Shown here piece after piece: positions 1-13,119 of a stretch of 64,000 nucleotides of DNA. The DNA is taken from positions 2,604,001 to 2,668,000 of the forward strand of contig NEEC01000002.1 in assembly GCA_002189035.1 (NCBI GenBank), read 5' to 3'. The DNA comes from Utricularia gibba (Eukaryota; Streptophyta; Magnoliopsida; Lamiales; Lentibulariaceae). A program made the position numbers and the translations under genes. The stretch's first letter is position 1. Every line of letters begins with the position of its first letter. Below the pieces are notes generated by a model that was not told where the DNA came from, did no database searches, and worked only from the letters and a program-made list of their open reading frames with translations.

Positions 1-1
1 C

Positions 2-3000
2 TGCGGGCTTGAGAAGGCGCTGCAGAATATTCAGCCCGTTGAAGTTGTGGACCCTTCCTCTGAAGTCAAGTTAAGAAATATCCTTTCAATTTGCTGTTCT
101 TTTGGAATTGCAATATCCAATGGATTGGTGAAGTTTGCACTCTCTTCGGGACTCGTTGTTTGATGTTTGTGAAGCGCGAAAAGTTCTCTAGTAACTCGGT
201 CATATGTTCTGTTCTGTTTTATTTTGGATTGTGATGGGAGGTTTCCATCATAAAAATGCGAACTTTGTGTTCGCCGTATGGTCGCCTTCCATATTTCTTA
301 AGTCTTATTGCTGAACAGTTTATCCTCTGAAACTATATGCAGTTGGGTTTGGGTGATCACGATCTAGTTTCTCATGCAGTATCCGTTATTTCAAGTTTTC
401 GGCTTTTGGCTTGATTTGGAATAGATACTTACATGAAAAGTGCCAGAAAGTCTCTGAAAAGTATGATTATGGTATTTGTTGCATCTTATATGTTATGGTG
501 TCGAGTAATTTCCATTTTTCATATCATCTGCGATGTTCGTCTTCTTAACCCATGCCAAACTTTGGCTTGGAAGTCCTGAAGTGTATACTCCGCAAAAGGA
601 ACGGGTTGCTGGAGGAATGTATAATGCTCTTTATCCTTTTGAGGTAGAATTTTTTGCCATCAGCATCATTATTGTCATAATTGGACATCATAAGTTGGGA
701 ATTTTGGAGATAACTACATTTTTTGTTTCTTCTTATTTTGGTATGAGCAGTGTAGACAAGCAAAAACCACATATGCTGGAAAGTTCATGTTGGAAGTTAA
801 TTTCCAGTATAACGATGGAGTCTCTATAAGAGAAAAAATGAATTTCGGCCAGTTTCCTATCATGTTGAATGTAAGGAACCATGTTGAATCTTTATAAACA
901 TTCATTATTAAGCTCTTTCCGTAAACTTACTAGTTGAATCAAGTAAATCTTCACTTCCTAAATATCAACGATGAACACGATCGCTTTTACATTTGGCTCT
1001 ATGATCCGTCGTCATGCTACTACTGGAATGCTAATTTTGCATATCATTTGCTTGATGGATGTAATATGGAGCTATGATTCTCGTACCATTCTAGACCATT
1101 GTTTTTCTTGCATAGTTACATATCCTAGTCCTTCTATGCAGTCCAAACTTTGCCATCTTAGGGATGTACATAATCCTATGGAATTAGTTGCAAAGAAAGA
1201 AGAGGCTTCTGAAGCAGGAGGGTGAGTTTGCATGGTCCTCTCTTTTCTTTCTATTCATCCTTGATTAGTTATTTTTTGGAAATTGTTTTCATCTACACGG
1301 CTATATTTTATCCTTTTTTCAGATACTTCATATTGAATGGGCTGGAGAGGGTTATTCGACTTCTTATTTTGCAGAAGAGGAACTATGTATGTCTACTATT
1401 TTTCGCTCTAGGCCTTGTAAACATGTAGCATCATGTGGAAGGAATGCATTTTATGAGACCTGTTGTTTTGTTATTTTTTTTAACCTGTATCTTTTCCTTT
1501 ATCTAGCCAATGAGCATTGTGAGAAGTTCATTCGCTGAGCGCAGTGAAGGATATACTGACAAAGCAGTTGTCATAAGGTTTTCCTCCTCTCCACATTACA
1601 AATCCATTTTCAGTAACTTCTAAGAATGTTAACACCGAGAATATGGTCTAGGAGACATGGTGCTAAGTTATATTGGAAACAACGCATGATATAAATCCTG
1701 TTTTATCACCAGTTTATCACAACATTGTTCCCTGGGATTGAGTGAAAATTGTCACAAAAAGTTTCCAAAATTCAAAGAGGGAACAGTGTCGTAGTTTTTT
1801 TTTTTTTTATCATTAACCTAGATTTCTGGAATATTGTTTCATTATTTTCATCTTTAAGGTCATTTATGGTGGTAAAATGTCTATACTATCTACCTGAAGG
1901 AACGTTGTAGGTGATTTAGTACATGTCTAATATAATTTTTTGTTTGGATCGTCATACTATTCCTTATAGTGCTGAGGACTTGTTTTGCTGATTGATTTGA
2001 GTTTGTTCATTTTGACCAATACTGTTTTCTGTCAGATGTGTTAGGGAAGATCTATCTTCAGTTTCCCTTAAGCTCTACTACCTTAATAATGGCAGTGCAA
2101 GGCTTGGTTTTTGGTGAGAAGATATATTCCGTACCTCTTGCTCTATCCTTGAAACTAAAAAAAAAAAAAAAAAAAAATCTTCTTCCCCAGGATGAAAGGC
2201 CGTGAATACTTGCTTCCTGTGGGGATACTACTAAAGGTGCATCACATCAACTCGGCTTAGTCATAATCAAAATAAACTTATTCACTGGTGCTGATATGCG
2301 GTAGAAATTTAAATGTTTCTTAATCTACCTCTAGAAACTTAGTGCTGCATTGGTAATTCTCTAATTTTGAAGACCCTTTTATTGACATAAAATACATGGC
2401 ATAGGCTAGGTCCCACTTTGAAAATTACAAGTGATCACCAGGGAGGTGTACTCATTTGACAGTTTGTCCATTCTCTTATTTGCTAGCCACTTCACGCTCC
2501 TGGTAATTGGTGTGTGTCATAAAATACAGCATGTTGTTTGTCTGAGTTCATAGCGATCAAAATATGTTCAATTAAAGTACCAGTGATCTGCCTCTGCTCA
2601 GTTCTCCTGGAGCTCATATTTTTAATAGCCATTCACATGTAGCTAAAACCATTTAGGCGCTTTCACCAATCTGGAAAATCTTTTAAATGCTCTATTCATC
2701 TGAGTTTGAATCTCACCCCTTTCTACCTCTGTAGGCTTTCACGGATGCTTCTGATCGTGACATTTATAGGAGTTTGACATGCTGCTATAATGAAAAGGGT
2801 GATCAAGTGAGAGGTGCTGTTGGCACAGAACTTGTTGGTGAACGGGCACAAATTATTTTAGATGAAGTTCATAACATGTCTCTACATACACGTGCCAAGT
2901 GTTTAAAATACATTGGTAAGTTTATTCTGACTAATTTATGTATATACATTATGCATGTTAAGTGGGTCTTTTGATTTTCAGGTGAGCATTTCCGTCCTCT

Positions 3001-6000
3001 CATGACTGGTATGGATAAAGACAGCGCCACAGTTGTAAGTTGACCCATTTACGTGAAGTATGATATATGTTTTATTTTTACCATTGCGGTATGTCCATTT
3101 GCAAATTTCATAGAATGTTGTGACCTTCTTTTAAGGAAATGAAAGACTTGAGCTACTATTGCAATTATTTGTGCTTGGATGGAACCATGCATAACCATGT
3201 TCTTCCTGTTTTTCGTGACCTTTGTGCAATCTGCAGGTTGCTGATACTGTTCTACGAAACTTTGTGTTCGTCCACCTGGATAACCATAAGGACAAGTTCA
3301 ATCTATTGATGTGAGACCTCAGTTCTTTGTTCACTAATTAAAATAATTCTGCTGCAGATTACCCAATGTTATGCTCTTTGCAATTCAGCTGTTGGTGACT
3401 GACTAAAATTTTATTTAGCTTCATGTTGCAGAAGCTCTTTTCTCTTGTCGATCAAACTTCGACGGCTGATAATTCAGATTCCTTACAAAACCAAGAAGTT
3501 CTATTGCCTGGACATCTGATAACTATTTATCTGAAGGTAGGTATTAGTACATCATTCACATCTGCAGATCCTCAAGAATGACAATGTTCATGTGTATTCA
3601 CATCAGCATATTGTGACAAGTTGTTTGCTGTTGCACAACTTATTTAACGAGGCTTATTCGTTTCGTTAAGAAAAACATGTGTGTAGAGTGCTCATTACAC
3701 AAGGTATTTTGTGCTAAAAGCTTCAAATAACTATGGTTGCAGGAAAAATTGCAAACCTGGTTGCAGCGGGTGAAATATGCTCTTCGAGATGAACTCGAGA
3801 AGAAGAGCAAGAAGTTTGATCTGAGTAACTGTAATGCCTTCTAATTCCTCTCAAGTTGCAGAATGTATTCATTCTACTATGCTAATTTTTCCCGTGGAAA
3901 ATTCTTTCACTTAAACTATGCATGTGGTGAATTTAATTACAGTGAAATGCAGGTTCTGTGACATAGATTTTTCATAAATTTTGTATTCTCATCTGGTTTA
4001 TCTAGTTTAATTCTTGTTCCCGTATACTTTTTCTGATTTTGAAATATAGTTTTAATGCAATGGTCATGTTGCCATTCGAACTAATCTGCTGAAGCCTACT
4101 GATTTGTGGTGTTGAGTTTTATGCGTACTACTTAATTTTTGAAAAATTATAACCATAACATTAACTTGGTAGAATCATATTGACTTTATATGATACTTTG
4201 ATGCTGTCAGAATCATTGAAGTTTGAGGATTATTTATTGCTGTGTTGATTATTTCTTTTTGCCTACCTATGCTTGAAGTGGCTGATGTCAAGAAGGTTCT
4301 TGAGAGAACTTTTCCAAAGAAAGTTGGTTTGGCTATTGAAAATATGCTGAAGACAGGTACAGTTGTTACACAGTCAGGGCTAGATTTGCCACAGGTATAA
4401 TAACTCAGCTCATAGGCTTTCTCTGTTTCTTTTTGACAGCAATTTAAGCATGTGCAGTCATAGGGACTTTATATGCTGCTTACTCTGTTTTCTGCTAATG
4501 TTTCTTAGAAAGCTGGAATGACAGTTCATGCAGAAAGACTCAATTTTCTGCGTTTTATATCACACTTTCGTGCAGTCCATCGGGGTGCATCATTTGCTGG
4601 TCTTCGGACAACAAGCGTTCGAAAGTTGTTGCCTGAGTATGTTCTTTTGTCCTTTTTGAAGTGATCTGATGGCGTTTCTGCATGTATATTTCGTGCCCAT
4701 CATTTATAAAAATGCCCCTGTGATAACTGGGAAATGATTCTATGAGCAGATCCTGGGGATTCTTGTGTCCTGTTCACACACCTGACGGTGAGCCATGTGG
4801 GCTGCTCAACCATATGACTGCTTCTTGTCGTAAGAACTATTCTCATTTTAATCAGTATTATATACACCAGATCTTCATGGAGGGCATATAGATCTCAAAA
4901 GTAGGAAACAGAGGGACCAATATCTGAACTCAAATGCTAATGATCATGCCAATCTAGTCCTTCATCTATACAAGCATATATTTTTTCTGTGTGAAACGGA
5001 TTTTTTCCTATGCAGTCTATTCATGGGATCCTAGTGGCACACCTAAGAATATAGTTCAATTTCATTCTTGTAACTTTAGCATTGATTCGTAACTTGATGA
5101 GAACAATAATTATTTCGCAGGCATAACATCTTACTATGATTCTGAAGGGAAAATAAAAGACTTTCTTGAGATTGGAAAGTCAATATCCGAAGCTCTAGTG
5201 AGCATAGGAATGAATCCTGCTGGAATGTCTACTCAGGCAGGTCCACCGAACGAACTCTGTGTTCTTCTGGATGGTCGCATTCTAGGTTTCATTGCATCTT
5301 GTGATGTTGAGAAATGTGTGTCTCACCTACGACGGTTAAAGGTTCTGGCTAATTCAGTGGTGAGTTTTCTTCTGTAATCTTCCTATCAATAATTTTTTGT
5401 TTGTCTTACGCCTGCTTGTTTAATATGGCAGATTCCAGATGATCTTGAAGTTGGCTATGTTCCTCTTAGTATTGGAGGAGCGTACCCTGGTCTGTATCTG
5501 TTCTCATCCACATCCAGATTTGTTAGACCAGTAAGAAATATGACGATTTCTCTCGAAGAGGGCAACAACATTGAGCTCATTGGGCCCTTTGAGCAGGTGA
5601 TATGATGTTATAACTCCGTTTCTTATTAATTTTCTTTGTTAAGCATGAAGATTGTGAGCTCTCTTTTTTTTTTCTCCTTTACGTGCCATAATGTAATGAG
5701 CTGCAGGTCTACATGGAAATAAGTTGCCCTGATGGCGGAGATGGTGGAAGGAGCAATGCGCGTCCCGCAACTCATGAGGAAATTCATCCAACTGGGATTT
5801 TGAGTGTTGTTGCCAATCTTACACCTTGGTCTGACCATAATCAAAGTCCTCGCAATATGTATCAGTGTCAGGTGCATATTTATTTTTCATTGCATTATTA
5901 TCAGAGCATGTATGTTTTTATTGTCCACGATGGAAGATTTGGAGTTTGACGTGATCAGATGTTATGCTGTAGATGGGAAAACAAACAATGGGCTTTTCGT

Positions 6001-8762
6001 GCCAAGCTTTGAATTTTCGGGCTGATCAAAAACTCTATCATCTTCAGGTTCGCCCTATTGTTCTTCCTATTTAAAAAAGATGAAACATCTGTCAATAATT
6101 AAATCAACAGAGAGCATAACATCCTAGCGACACTTAGTTGAATGATTGGTCCCTGGTACAGAGTCAGTGGAGAACCATGCATTCAGGAAATAAATGTGTT
6201 TAGAATAAATCTTCCGCTGGCCCTTCAGAAAGTGTTGATTTCCATGTGCTCTAGTATGAAAGAAATGTCAATAGTATTTTGTGGTGATTAACGTTGATTG
6301 TCACATCACTTCATCCCTGCTGGTTTTCACTTTGAATTCAGTGCTCTTTAATCTTATGATACACACAATTTTATATGCGGGCATAGTATTTTTTCTTAAC
6401 TCTTGTCCCCTGAGTTTTTCCGCAGACACCACAGACACCAATTGTCCGTACAGATACATACAAAAAAAGTCATATTGACGAATATCCACTTGGAACAAAT
6501 GCCATCGTTGCTGTTCTGGCCTATACTGGGTAATGATTAAGACCGTAGCTTTCTGTTTAATTATCTGCCTGTTAATGTCATATACTCTTTTGGTGTTGTA
6601 GGTATGATATGGAGGATGCCATGATACTGAATAAATCATCAGTTGAACGTGGCATGTTTCGAGGGTATATATACCAGGTCTGTTCAGTATTTGTGTTTTC
6701 GTCTGACGAATTAGATATCAAAATAGCTATTCTTCCTCGAGTCATAAATTCTTCTAAGAAAATAGTTTGTCTTCTCTTGATGAGTGAATGTGAAATTTCA
6801 ATAAATGAAGTGTTAGTGGAAAATAATGAAGAGCACTTTGGTCGGAATGATCATAGGGAACTCGATTTTCAAATGCAATTTGTATGTTAACAAGACAGAT
6901 TTAATGTGGTGGTGGCTCTTCTATTCTTGTTTTGAACTTCAGATTTGACAAAGGATTTATCTTTTTTTTCAAATTAATTTCAAGCAATGCTTTCAGGCAC
7001 AATATGTGAATTGAAATCTTAAAAGAACAAGCCCAGACAATTAGTTTGTTATTATGGAGGTCTCATATACACATTGATACGTCTGGTGCTGCAGTCTGAA
7101 ACAATTGAATTGGCCGACAATAAATCCAAGTCAGGCGGTGGTCAGAAATCATTTCGCAAAAGCTATACGGACAAGTCAAGTCATAATTTCATTGATGCAG
7201 ATGGGCTTCCGTACGTTGGACAGGTATATGAGATTGTATATATTCATAGGAATTCTATCCATTGTGTGAAATAACACAGCTGTAGGCTTTTTGATTTTTC
7301 TTCTTCAGCGCATAAGCCCTGGCGATCCTACTACAGCGTGTATGATGGTACTACAAGCAATGTCTCGGTGAAAAAGTTGAGGGGTTCTGATGCAGTCTAT
7401 GTGGACTGTGTTTCCGTTGATGTTAAAAACCATAAGCACCTGAAAAAGGTTAGTGCCGTTATACTTGGGATTCAGTGATATGTGCATTTTTTTGTAATAA
7501 TTTATGTTTGTACACATGTTTTATGTTTCTGTGATTTTGCATGTTTAAATCCTAGTTTATGTAGCTTATGAGTCCAGCTTGGCTGGCCCTCTTTTCTTCG
7601 TGCAGGCAAACATCCGTTTTCGACGCCCAAGAAATCCAGTGATTGGTGACAAATTTAGCAGCAGACATGGTCAAAAGGGTGTTTGCTCTCAACTATGGCC
7701 AGAAGCTGATATGCCATTCTCAGCAGTTACTGGAATGTCTCCAGATCTCATCATTAACCCGCATGCGTTTCCTTCTAGGATGACAATTGCTATGCTTCTA
7801 GAATCAATTGCCGCCAAGGTATGCTTATCAGAATGTGTGTTTTCCCAGGTTGATGGTGTTACTGTCATTTTTGCAATCTGAAAATCATGCATCCGACTAT
7901 TTTCCAACTCTTTCCTTATCCAATGATGCTACGTATGATTCCAGGGAGGTGCACTGCATGGAAAGTTCGTTGATGCAACACCTTTCTCAAGCTCCGTAAA
8001 GAAAACTGCCGAGTCCGAATCCAACTCCAGTACACTTGTTGATGATCTTGGTTCTATGTTGATCTCCCATGGGTTCAATTACCATGGTGTGGAAGTCTTG
8101 TACAGTGGAGTTTATGGCACAGAGCTCAAGTGCGAAATATTCATGGGCCCTGTGTACTACCAACGTCTTCGTCACATGGTCTCAGACAAATTTCAGGTGC
8201 AGTCCCCTTCAATTATGCTTCAGCTCCCAAGGAGACTAGTGTTGCTGTGACTCGAAAACCAGTGCTTTTTTTTTCATTAGAGACCATGCAGTTCAGTGAC
8301 ACACCCTCCGACGGACACTTATGCCGTGGCTCAATGTTTACAGGTCCGATCCACCGGAACCGTCGACATGGTGACCCGACAGCCTATCAAAGGACGAAAG
8401 CGAGGGGTGGCATTCGGTTTGGAGAAATGGAACGGGACTCCCTTCTTGCCCATGGAGCCGCGTATCTGCTGCACGACAGACTGCACATGAGCTCGGATCA
8501 CCATGTGGCCGACATTTGCACCCTCTGTGGAAGCATCTTGACGACGACCATCATCCAGTCTCCCAAGAAGAAAGTGCAGGACACCATCTACCCAAATCGC
8601 CCTCGCGGCAAGGGACAGAAGAATGTCACCTGCGTCTCCTGCAAGACCAGCAAAGGGATGGAGAAGGTGGCGATGCCGTACGTGTTCAGGTACTTGGCTG
8701 CGGAACTGGCCGCCATGAACATAAAGATGACTCTCCAACCAAGCAACGATCTTAGAGATTGA
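2..8762 (+). CDS. NRPA2: DNA-directed RNA polymerase I subunit 2 (5'-partial)
   Basis: Second-largest subunit of nucleolar RNA polymerase I, which transcribes 45S rRNA. It forms half of the catalytic cleft. Exons I can join in frame: 2-77, 561-643, 751-870, 1142-1221, 1323-1386, 1507-1577, 2036-2113, 2191-2236, 2735-2915, 2982-3034, 3237-3310, 3419-3536, 3743-3830, 4279-4394, 4509-4636, 4750-4829, 5121-5359, 5432-5596, 5707-5871, 5973-6047, 6426-6529, 6602-6677, 7095-7223, 7309-7448, 7606-7818, 7945-8196, 8344-8762. That is about 1144 residues; only the first 30-40 should lie upstream of the window. Landmarks: [31 protein letters not shown], the Mg-site region [24 protein letters not shown], and a C-terminal zinc motif (CTLCG then CVSCK). 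The Pol I type is supported by [12 protein letters not shown] and the C-terminal end. The frame breaks at 7327-7328 (CC) and 8404-8407 (GGGG); each needs one extra base and both look like homopolymer errors. Confidence 0.95.
78..560 (+). other. U12-type AT-AC intron in NRPA2
   Basis: The intron starts ATATCCTTT at 78, the exact minor-spliceosome donor consensus. TTCTTAAC at 542-549 matches the U12 branch site, 11-13 bases before the terminal AC at 559-560. Joining 77 to 561 gives KLRIWLGSPEV, which continues the Pol I subunit without a break. No GT-AG alternative gives this peptide. The other introns of the gene that I resolved are GT-AG. Confidence 0.88.
2157..2177 (+). repeat. poly-A run in an NRPA2 intron
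   Basis: Twenty-one consecutive A within the intron between exons 2036-2113 and 2191-2236, just upstream of the pyrimidine tract and acceptor. Its length is notable because much shorter runs elsewhere in the window appear to have lost a base. Confidence 0.9.
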
Positions 8763-9264
8763 GAAGGCCGTTGCTTGGTGATTGTGCTCTTTTTGTTGAG
8801 TGACAAAATCCGAGGCATGATACTACACTACAAAATATTCTTACAATCTTCATTTTTTATGGAACAATTTTTTTTTTGTTTTGTTTTGGCATCTGGAGTT
8901 GGGAATCTAAATGTATTGGTAAGTATTTTATTAAGAATTTGTATATGGGATAAATAAATAAATATGTGTTTGATTGATCAAAATTTTATTAATATTTATA
9001 ATTTTTAGTTTAATAGATCATATTATTTTTTAAATTATGGATGGGGGAAGATGGTCAAGACATGTGGAGCTGACGATAAACCATTCGTGTGATCCATTCA
9101 CAAAATGGATAATGGGCCGGGAGCGTAGCCCAATTCAAGAACTTCATGGGCCGGGCCAGTCGAATAAAAATGCCACAAGTTGTGCATATGCGTTTCTCTT
9201 TTTTGAAAGTGGTAATTTCATACCCTTATTAAGGGTATTTTTGTCTAATAATATGGCTCCCGAC
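8763..9264. other. spacer between NRPA2 and the LRR gene
   Basis: NRPA2 3' flank followed by an AT-rich stretch (about 8830-9040) and the upstream region of the LRR gene. I see no coding sequence. Confidence 0.6.
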
Positions 9265-9274
9265 TCTATATAGG
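9265..9274 (+). promoter_or_regulatory. TATA box of the LRR gene
   Basis: TCTATATAGG lies 48-57 bases before the ATG at 9322. That is consistent with transcription starting near 9300 and a short leader. It is assigned from sequence and spacing only. Confidence 0.6.
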
Positions 9275-9321
9275 TCTTACAAGTCCGACGCTCCCCTCTA
9301 CCCCGCGCGCACACCGAAAAA

Positions 9322-10426
9322 ATGGTGCTCCGCTCAGAATTCTTCTCCGTTCTGCTCGCTGTGGCAGTGACCTTCGCCACGGCGGCGACGGCCTGCTCGC
9401 CGTCTGACAGGGCGGCGCTTCTCTCTTTCCGGGCAGCTCTTAACGAGCCATACCTCGGGATATTCGACACGTGGAAGGGGGAAGAATGCTGCGTTAACTG
9501 GTATGGCGTCACCTGCGACCCGGAGACTAAACGGGTCGCCGACGTCGTTCTCCGGGAGAATCTGAAGACCCAATTTTCGAAAGAGCCGGTCGCTCCGGTT
9601 ACATGAGCGGCTCCATCTCGCCGTCTATCTGCGTCCTCGACCGCCTTGCCACCTTCGTCGTAGCCGACTGGAAAGCCATCTCCGGCGAGATCCCGCCTTG
9701 CATCACCAGCCTCCCTCGTCTCAGAATCCTCGACCTCATCGGAAACACGATCTCCGGCCGCATCCCAGCCGACATCGGCCGTCTAAACCGCCTCACAGTC
9801 CTCAACCTCGCGGACAACCAAATCTCCGGCGAGATTCCCCCTTCGATCGTCAACTTAAACAGCCTAATGCACATGGAACTCAGAAACAATCGCCTTTCCG
9901 GCGAAATTCCCTCCGACATCGGAAAGCTTTCAATGGTCAGTCGCGTACTCCTGAGCGGGAATCAACTCACCGGCACAATCCACCCTCCTTTGCAAACATC
10001 TACCGCCTCGCCGACCTCGATTTGTCCCTGAATCAACTCACCGGCTCAATCCCATCTCAACTGGGATCAATGCCAGTTTTATCGACACTCAACCTCGACA
10101 GTAACCTTCTTTCCGGCGAGATCCCCACCACCCTGCTCGCAAATTCAGGGCTGAACATCTTGAACTTGAGCAGAAACTCACTTGAAGGCCACTTACCCGA
10201 CGTATTCACCCAGAAGACATACTTCACGGTAATCGATCTATCGAATAACAAGCTCCAGGGGGCGATTCCGAGATCACTGGCAGCAGCCCGGTATATCGGA
10301 CACTTGGACCTGAGCCATAACCATCTTTGCGGGCCGCTACCCAACTCGCCGCCGTTTGATCGGCTGGGGTCGTCATCCTTCGCCAGCAACGACTGCTTGT
10401 GTGGGGATCCACTGAAGACGTGTTAA
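9322..10426 (+). CDS. DRT100: DRT100-like leucine-rich repeat protein
   Basis: Predicted secreted extracellular LRR protein of about 368 residues with no kinase or transmembrane region, encoded in one exon. In order: signal peptide (about 1-24, hydrophobic, ending near TAATA), LRRNT_2 cap with paired cysteines (ACSPSDRAALLSF, then CCVNWYGVTC), about ten LRRs of the plant LxxNxLxGxIP type, and a C-terminal cysteine cap (NDCLCGDPLKTC). Length and layout fit the Arabidopsis DRT100 family. DRT100 was named for DNA-damage tolerance, but its biochemical role is unclear and related proteins may act at the cell wall. The frame breaks twice, at GGG 9554-9556 and CC 9980-9981. One added base at each gives 369 codons including the stop with continuous repeats, so the gene is probably intact. 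A TATA box sits just upstream. Confidence 0.88.
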
Positions 10427-11063
10427 AGGGCTCTTTCCTTCTCGTGGTCTCACATGGGGTGAAAGCAGAGTTGGATTGAATACCTCCATGAGCATTTGTT
10501 CTGTCTGTGTCTATCAAAACACTTGCCAACTTGCACTACAGTACAATGTTAGCTTCCACATGTAAAAAAAAGGACCCAAATCTGTAATAGAATTCTGGAA
10601 TCCACAAGTGTACGAAGATTAATGGTGAAGAAACAAGTGCAATTAAAATATGTTGATATGAAAATAGACAAAGCAGTTAAAAATGGACAGGGTAAAGGAC
10701 ATGTGAAAGTGACAGATTGCGAAAGCATGTTCCAGGATTGGTGTATCCATGTGACATGTCTATGCACGACACCTTTCGATTAAAGATAATTCATTTCCTG
10801 GTACCTTGGTACAAGACAAAGAAAGGCTCTTGCCCTCTGCAGTTAACTTCATTTATTGCTTGCCGTGGCAAGCAATGGTATCATTATTGTGTGGCTTTTA
10901 TGGACAAGGTCCCCTGGTTGAAAGCATCTATGACATGCAAGATTTGAATTCAAAAGTATACTAATGGAGTAAAGGGATGAGCCAACACAACAAATGTCAA
11001 CGTTCAAACTCCATAATGCAACGATGAAATGTCAATATCATTGAGAAATAATATACTTGAAAG
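10427..11063. other. spacer between convergent LRR and COM1 genes
   Basis: The 3' flanks of two convergent genes. No supported coding sequence or repeat. Confidence 0.6.
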
Positions 11064-13119
11064 CTACATTTCGGATTCAAATCCAATATTCCAGAAGCCT
11101 TCGGGGGTTGAAGGAGGTGCATACCTATAGCGATGGCGAGACACTCCATCATGATGCTCACAACGAGTGTGCTGATCAGTCTTTGTGGTTTGGCATTCTC
11201 TGGGAAGAACAGCGTCATAGAACTTCTTGCACTGCTTGCACTCAATTCCCTTCAGATTTTCCCGCTCAGATTTCTTTCGAACTGATTCCACGTACTTGAA
11301 TCCTGTATTTGAAGGAGGCATGGGCAACTTTGGTCCCCCAGCTTCAATATCCATGTCTTGTGTCTCATCATCTGAGTTCTCAATGCCCAGGTTAACTGTA
11401 GGTGCGTCGGGGAAAACAGAGGCATCCTCTCCTTTATCAGCCCCTATAATATGTTTGATATTCTCCAAGGGGGTGTCTAGGAAATCATCATGGAGATCAG
11501 GCCCAACACGGCTTTTGTGGGACCTTGTATTTCTCCAGTGAGAACACGGGCGTTTTGCACCCCTCGGGGATCACATTCTGTACTTCCAGAGTGTTTCGGA
11601 GCAATGCCAACGCCTAAATCACTATCTCTTTTCTTGTCTTCTGTATCTTTTAGCTCATAAGCTGTTTCACTTAAATCACTTTCCACCAAAGGTTTCTTTG
11701 AATCATTATTCCCAGTACCTTCAGTGACAAAACTCAAGGTTATCTATACTATAAACATGAACGAGCTGATACTTCTATAATCAGGAGTAAAAGCAGAGTG
11801 CTGACCAGCATGATTAATCTTCGTTGGAGGTTTTTCCTCTTCCATATTGCAAATCGGCTTCATGTTTTCTTGTGCCTGGGAGTATTTCTTGAGAAGATAG
11901 TTGTATTGAGATTTTAATTTCTTATAAGCGCAAATAACATCCATCTTTTTTTTCCTTTCAGCATATAACTTGGAATCTTCCATTTCAGACGGTTGCAACT
12001 TCTCATTGAACTCCATTTTTTCAGATGAATAATTTCCCATCCGAGAAAGACATTTCCAAATCTTATCAACGTTCTCTGCTAAGCGACATTGCTTTACACC
12101 GAGACTTTCAAGTTCCTCCAGTGCTTGCCCCATATTAAATGTTTTAGCAGAGTCGATAAATCGTACCATGTTATCTATCAGTTTTCCAATCCCTTCTATT
12201 TCACAGTTCTTCTTGGTTACCTCTCTCTGTAGCTCGTCACTGCGACTTACTAGAGTTTCCACTTTTGAGGCAAGAAGCTTGTTCTCCTGTTCATACTTCA
12301 TAATTTCAGCAGCTTGAAAGTCCATTTTCTTCAGTAAATTCCCTTGCAACTCCTTTCCCCTATCTACCTCCGATGTTTTGCTCCTGAGCTCTAGTTGAAG
12401 CTCATTCACTGTATATTCTAGCTTCTCAGTCTTTGCACTATACTCCTTCAACTGAATGCCTTCCTTTTTCAACAACGAGTCATGAGATTTGAGAATCTCC
12501 TTCTTAGACCACTCCAAATCATCAATTTCCTCGGATTTCCTACGGATCTCCATTTTCAAATCCTTCACCTCAGACATCATCTCACGTTGTAGTCCACAAG
12601 CAAAACCCTTTTTTCTTCAAGATCATCTATGCCTTTCTTGTAGCCTTCTGAGAGCATTGATTTTAACTTAAGCTCCTCCTTCACAGTCTTAACCTCTTTC
12701 TTCAACTCCACTACTTCCAGAATCTTTTCTTCCAAAAGTTCAGTCAATTGACTCTTGGAATCTCTTTCAATGGAAGTAAAGTTTTTCTTCTCCAACTTCA
12801 GAGCATTGTTTTCTTCCAAAATCCTTTGCTTCTCAAACTGAAGATTATTGATCTGGAGCATCAAATCTTTCTCCTTTTTCCGAAACGAAATTTCTGCTGC
12901 TTCCTTCGCTTCAGAATAAATCTTTTGAACACTAGCATTAAAATTCGCATTAAAGTATTGAAAAAGCTGACTGCAGAATATGTACTCTATCTGAGTAATT
13001 CTATCCTTGGCTTCTTGTATCGTCGCGACAAGAATGGTGCTAAGGCCAGATACATATTTGGGATCGTAATTCTCAAAATGGCGCTCCCAGTTCGGAGACT
13101 TTCGCGGATTACTGTCCAT
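11064..13119 (-). CDS. COM1: COM1/GR1 (CtIP/Sae2 homologue, protein gamma response 1)
   Basis: Nuclear DNA end-resection factor. It works with MRE11-RAD50-NBS1 to process double-strand breaks, including SPO11 breaks in meiosis. Two exons: 11806-13119 and 11064-11718, separated by an 87-base GT-AG intron in phase 1. About 656 residues. The start is MDSNPRKSPNW. The N-terminus has the family's block SGLSTILVATIQEAKDRITQ, followed by a long Glu/Lys-rich coiled coil. The C-terminus carries CKQCKKFYDAVLP, then RCEHHDGVSRHR and the terminal block TPEGFWNIGFESEM, which identify the Sae2/CtIP domain. The frame breaks twice: T6 on the plus strand at 12609-12614 and CCC at 11502-11504. Adding one base at each yields codon-complete exons and the peptides EEKKGFACGLQREMM and GPDLHDDFLDTPLEN. 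I judge the gene intact. The exact intron acceptor (after 11719) is inferred from phase. Confidence 0.92.

Noticed and set aside
7309-7334. Alternative acceptor to explain the NRPA2 frame break in the exon starting 7309
   Set aside because: Both sides of the break (RISPGDP and YYSVYDG) match the family, and no other AG keeps both. One missing base is simpler.
8331-8738. Long minus-strand frame opposite the last NRPA2 exon, and similar antisense frames over the LRR and COM1 genes
   Set aside because: These mirror coding sequence of real genes on the other strand and encode no known domain.
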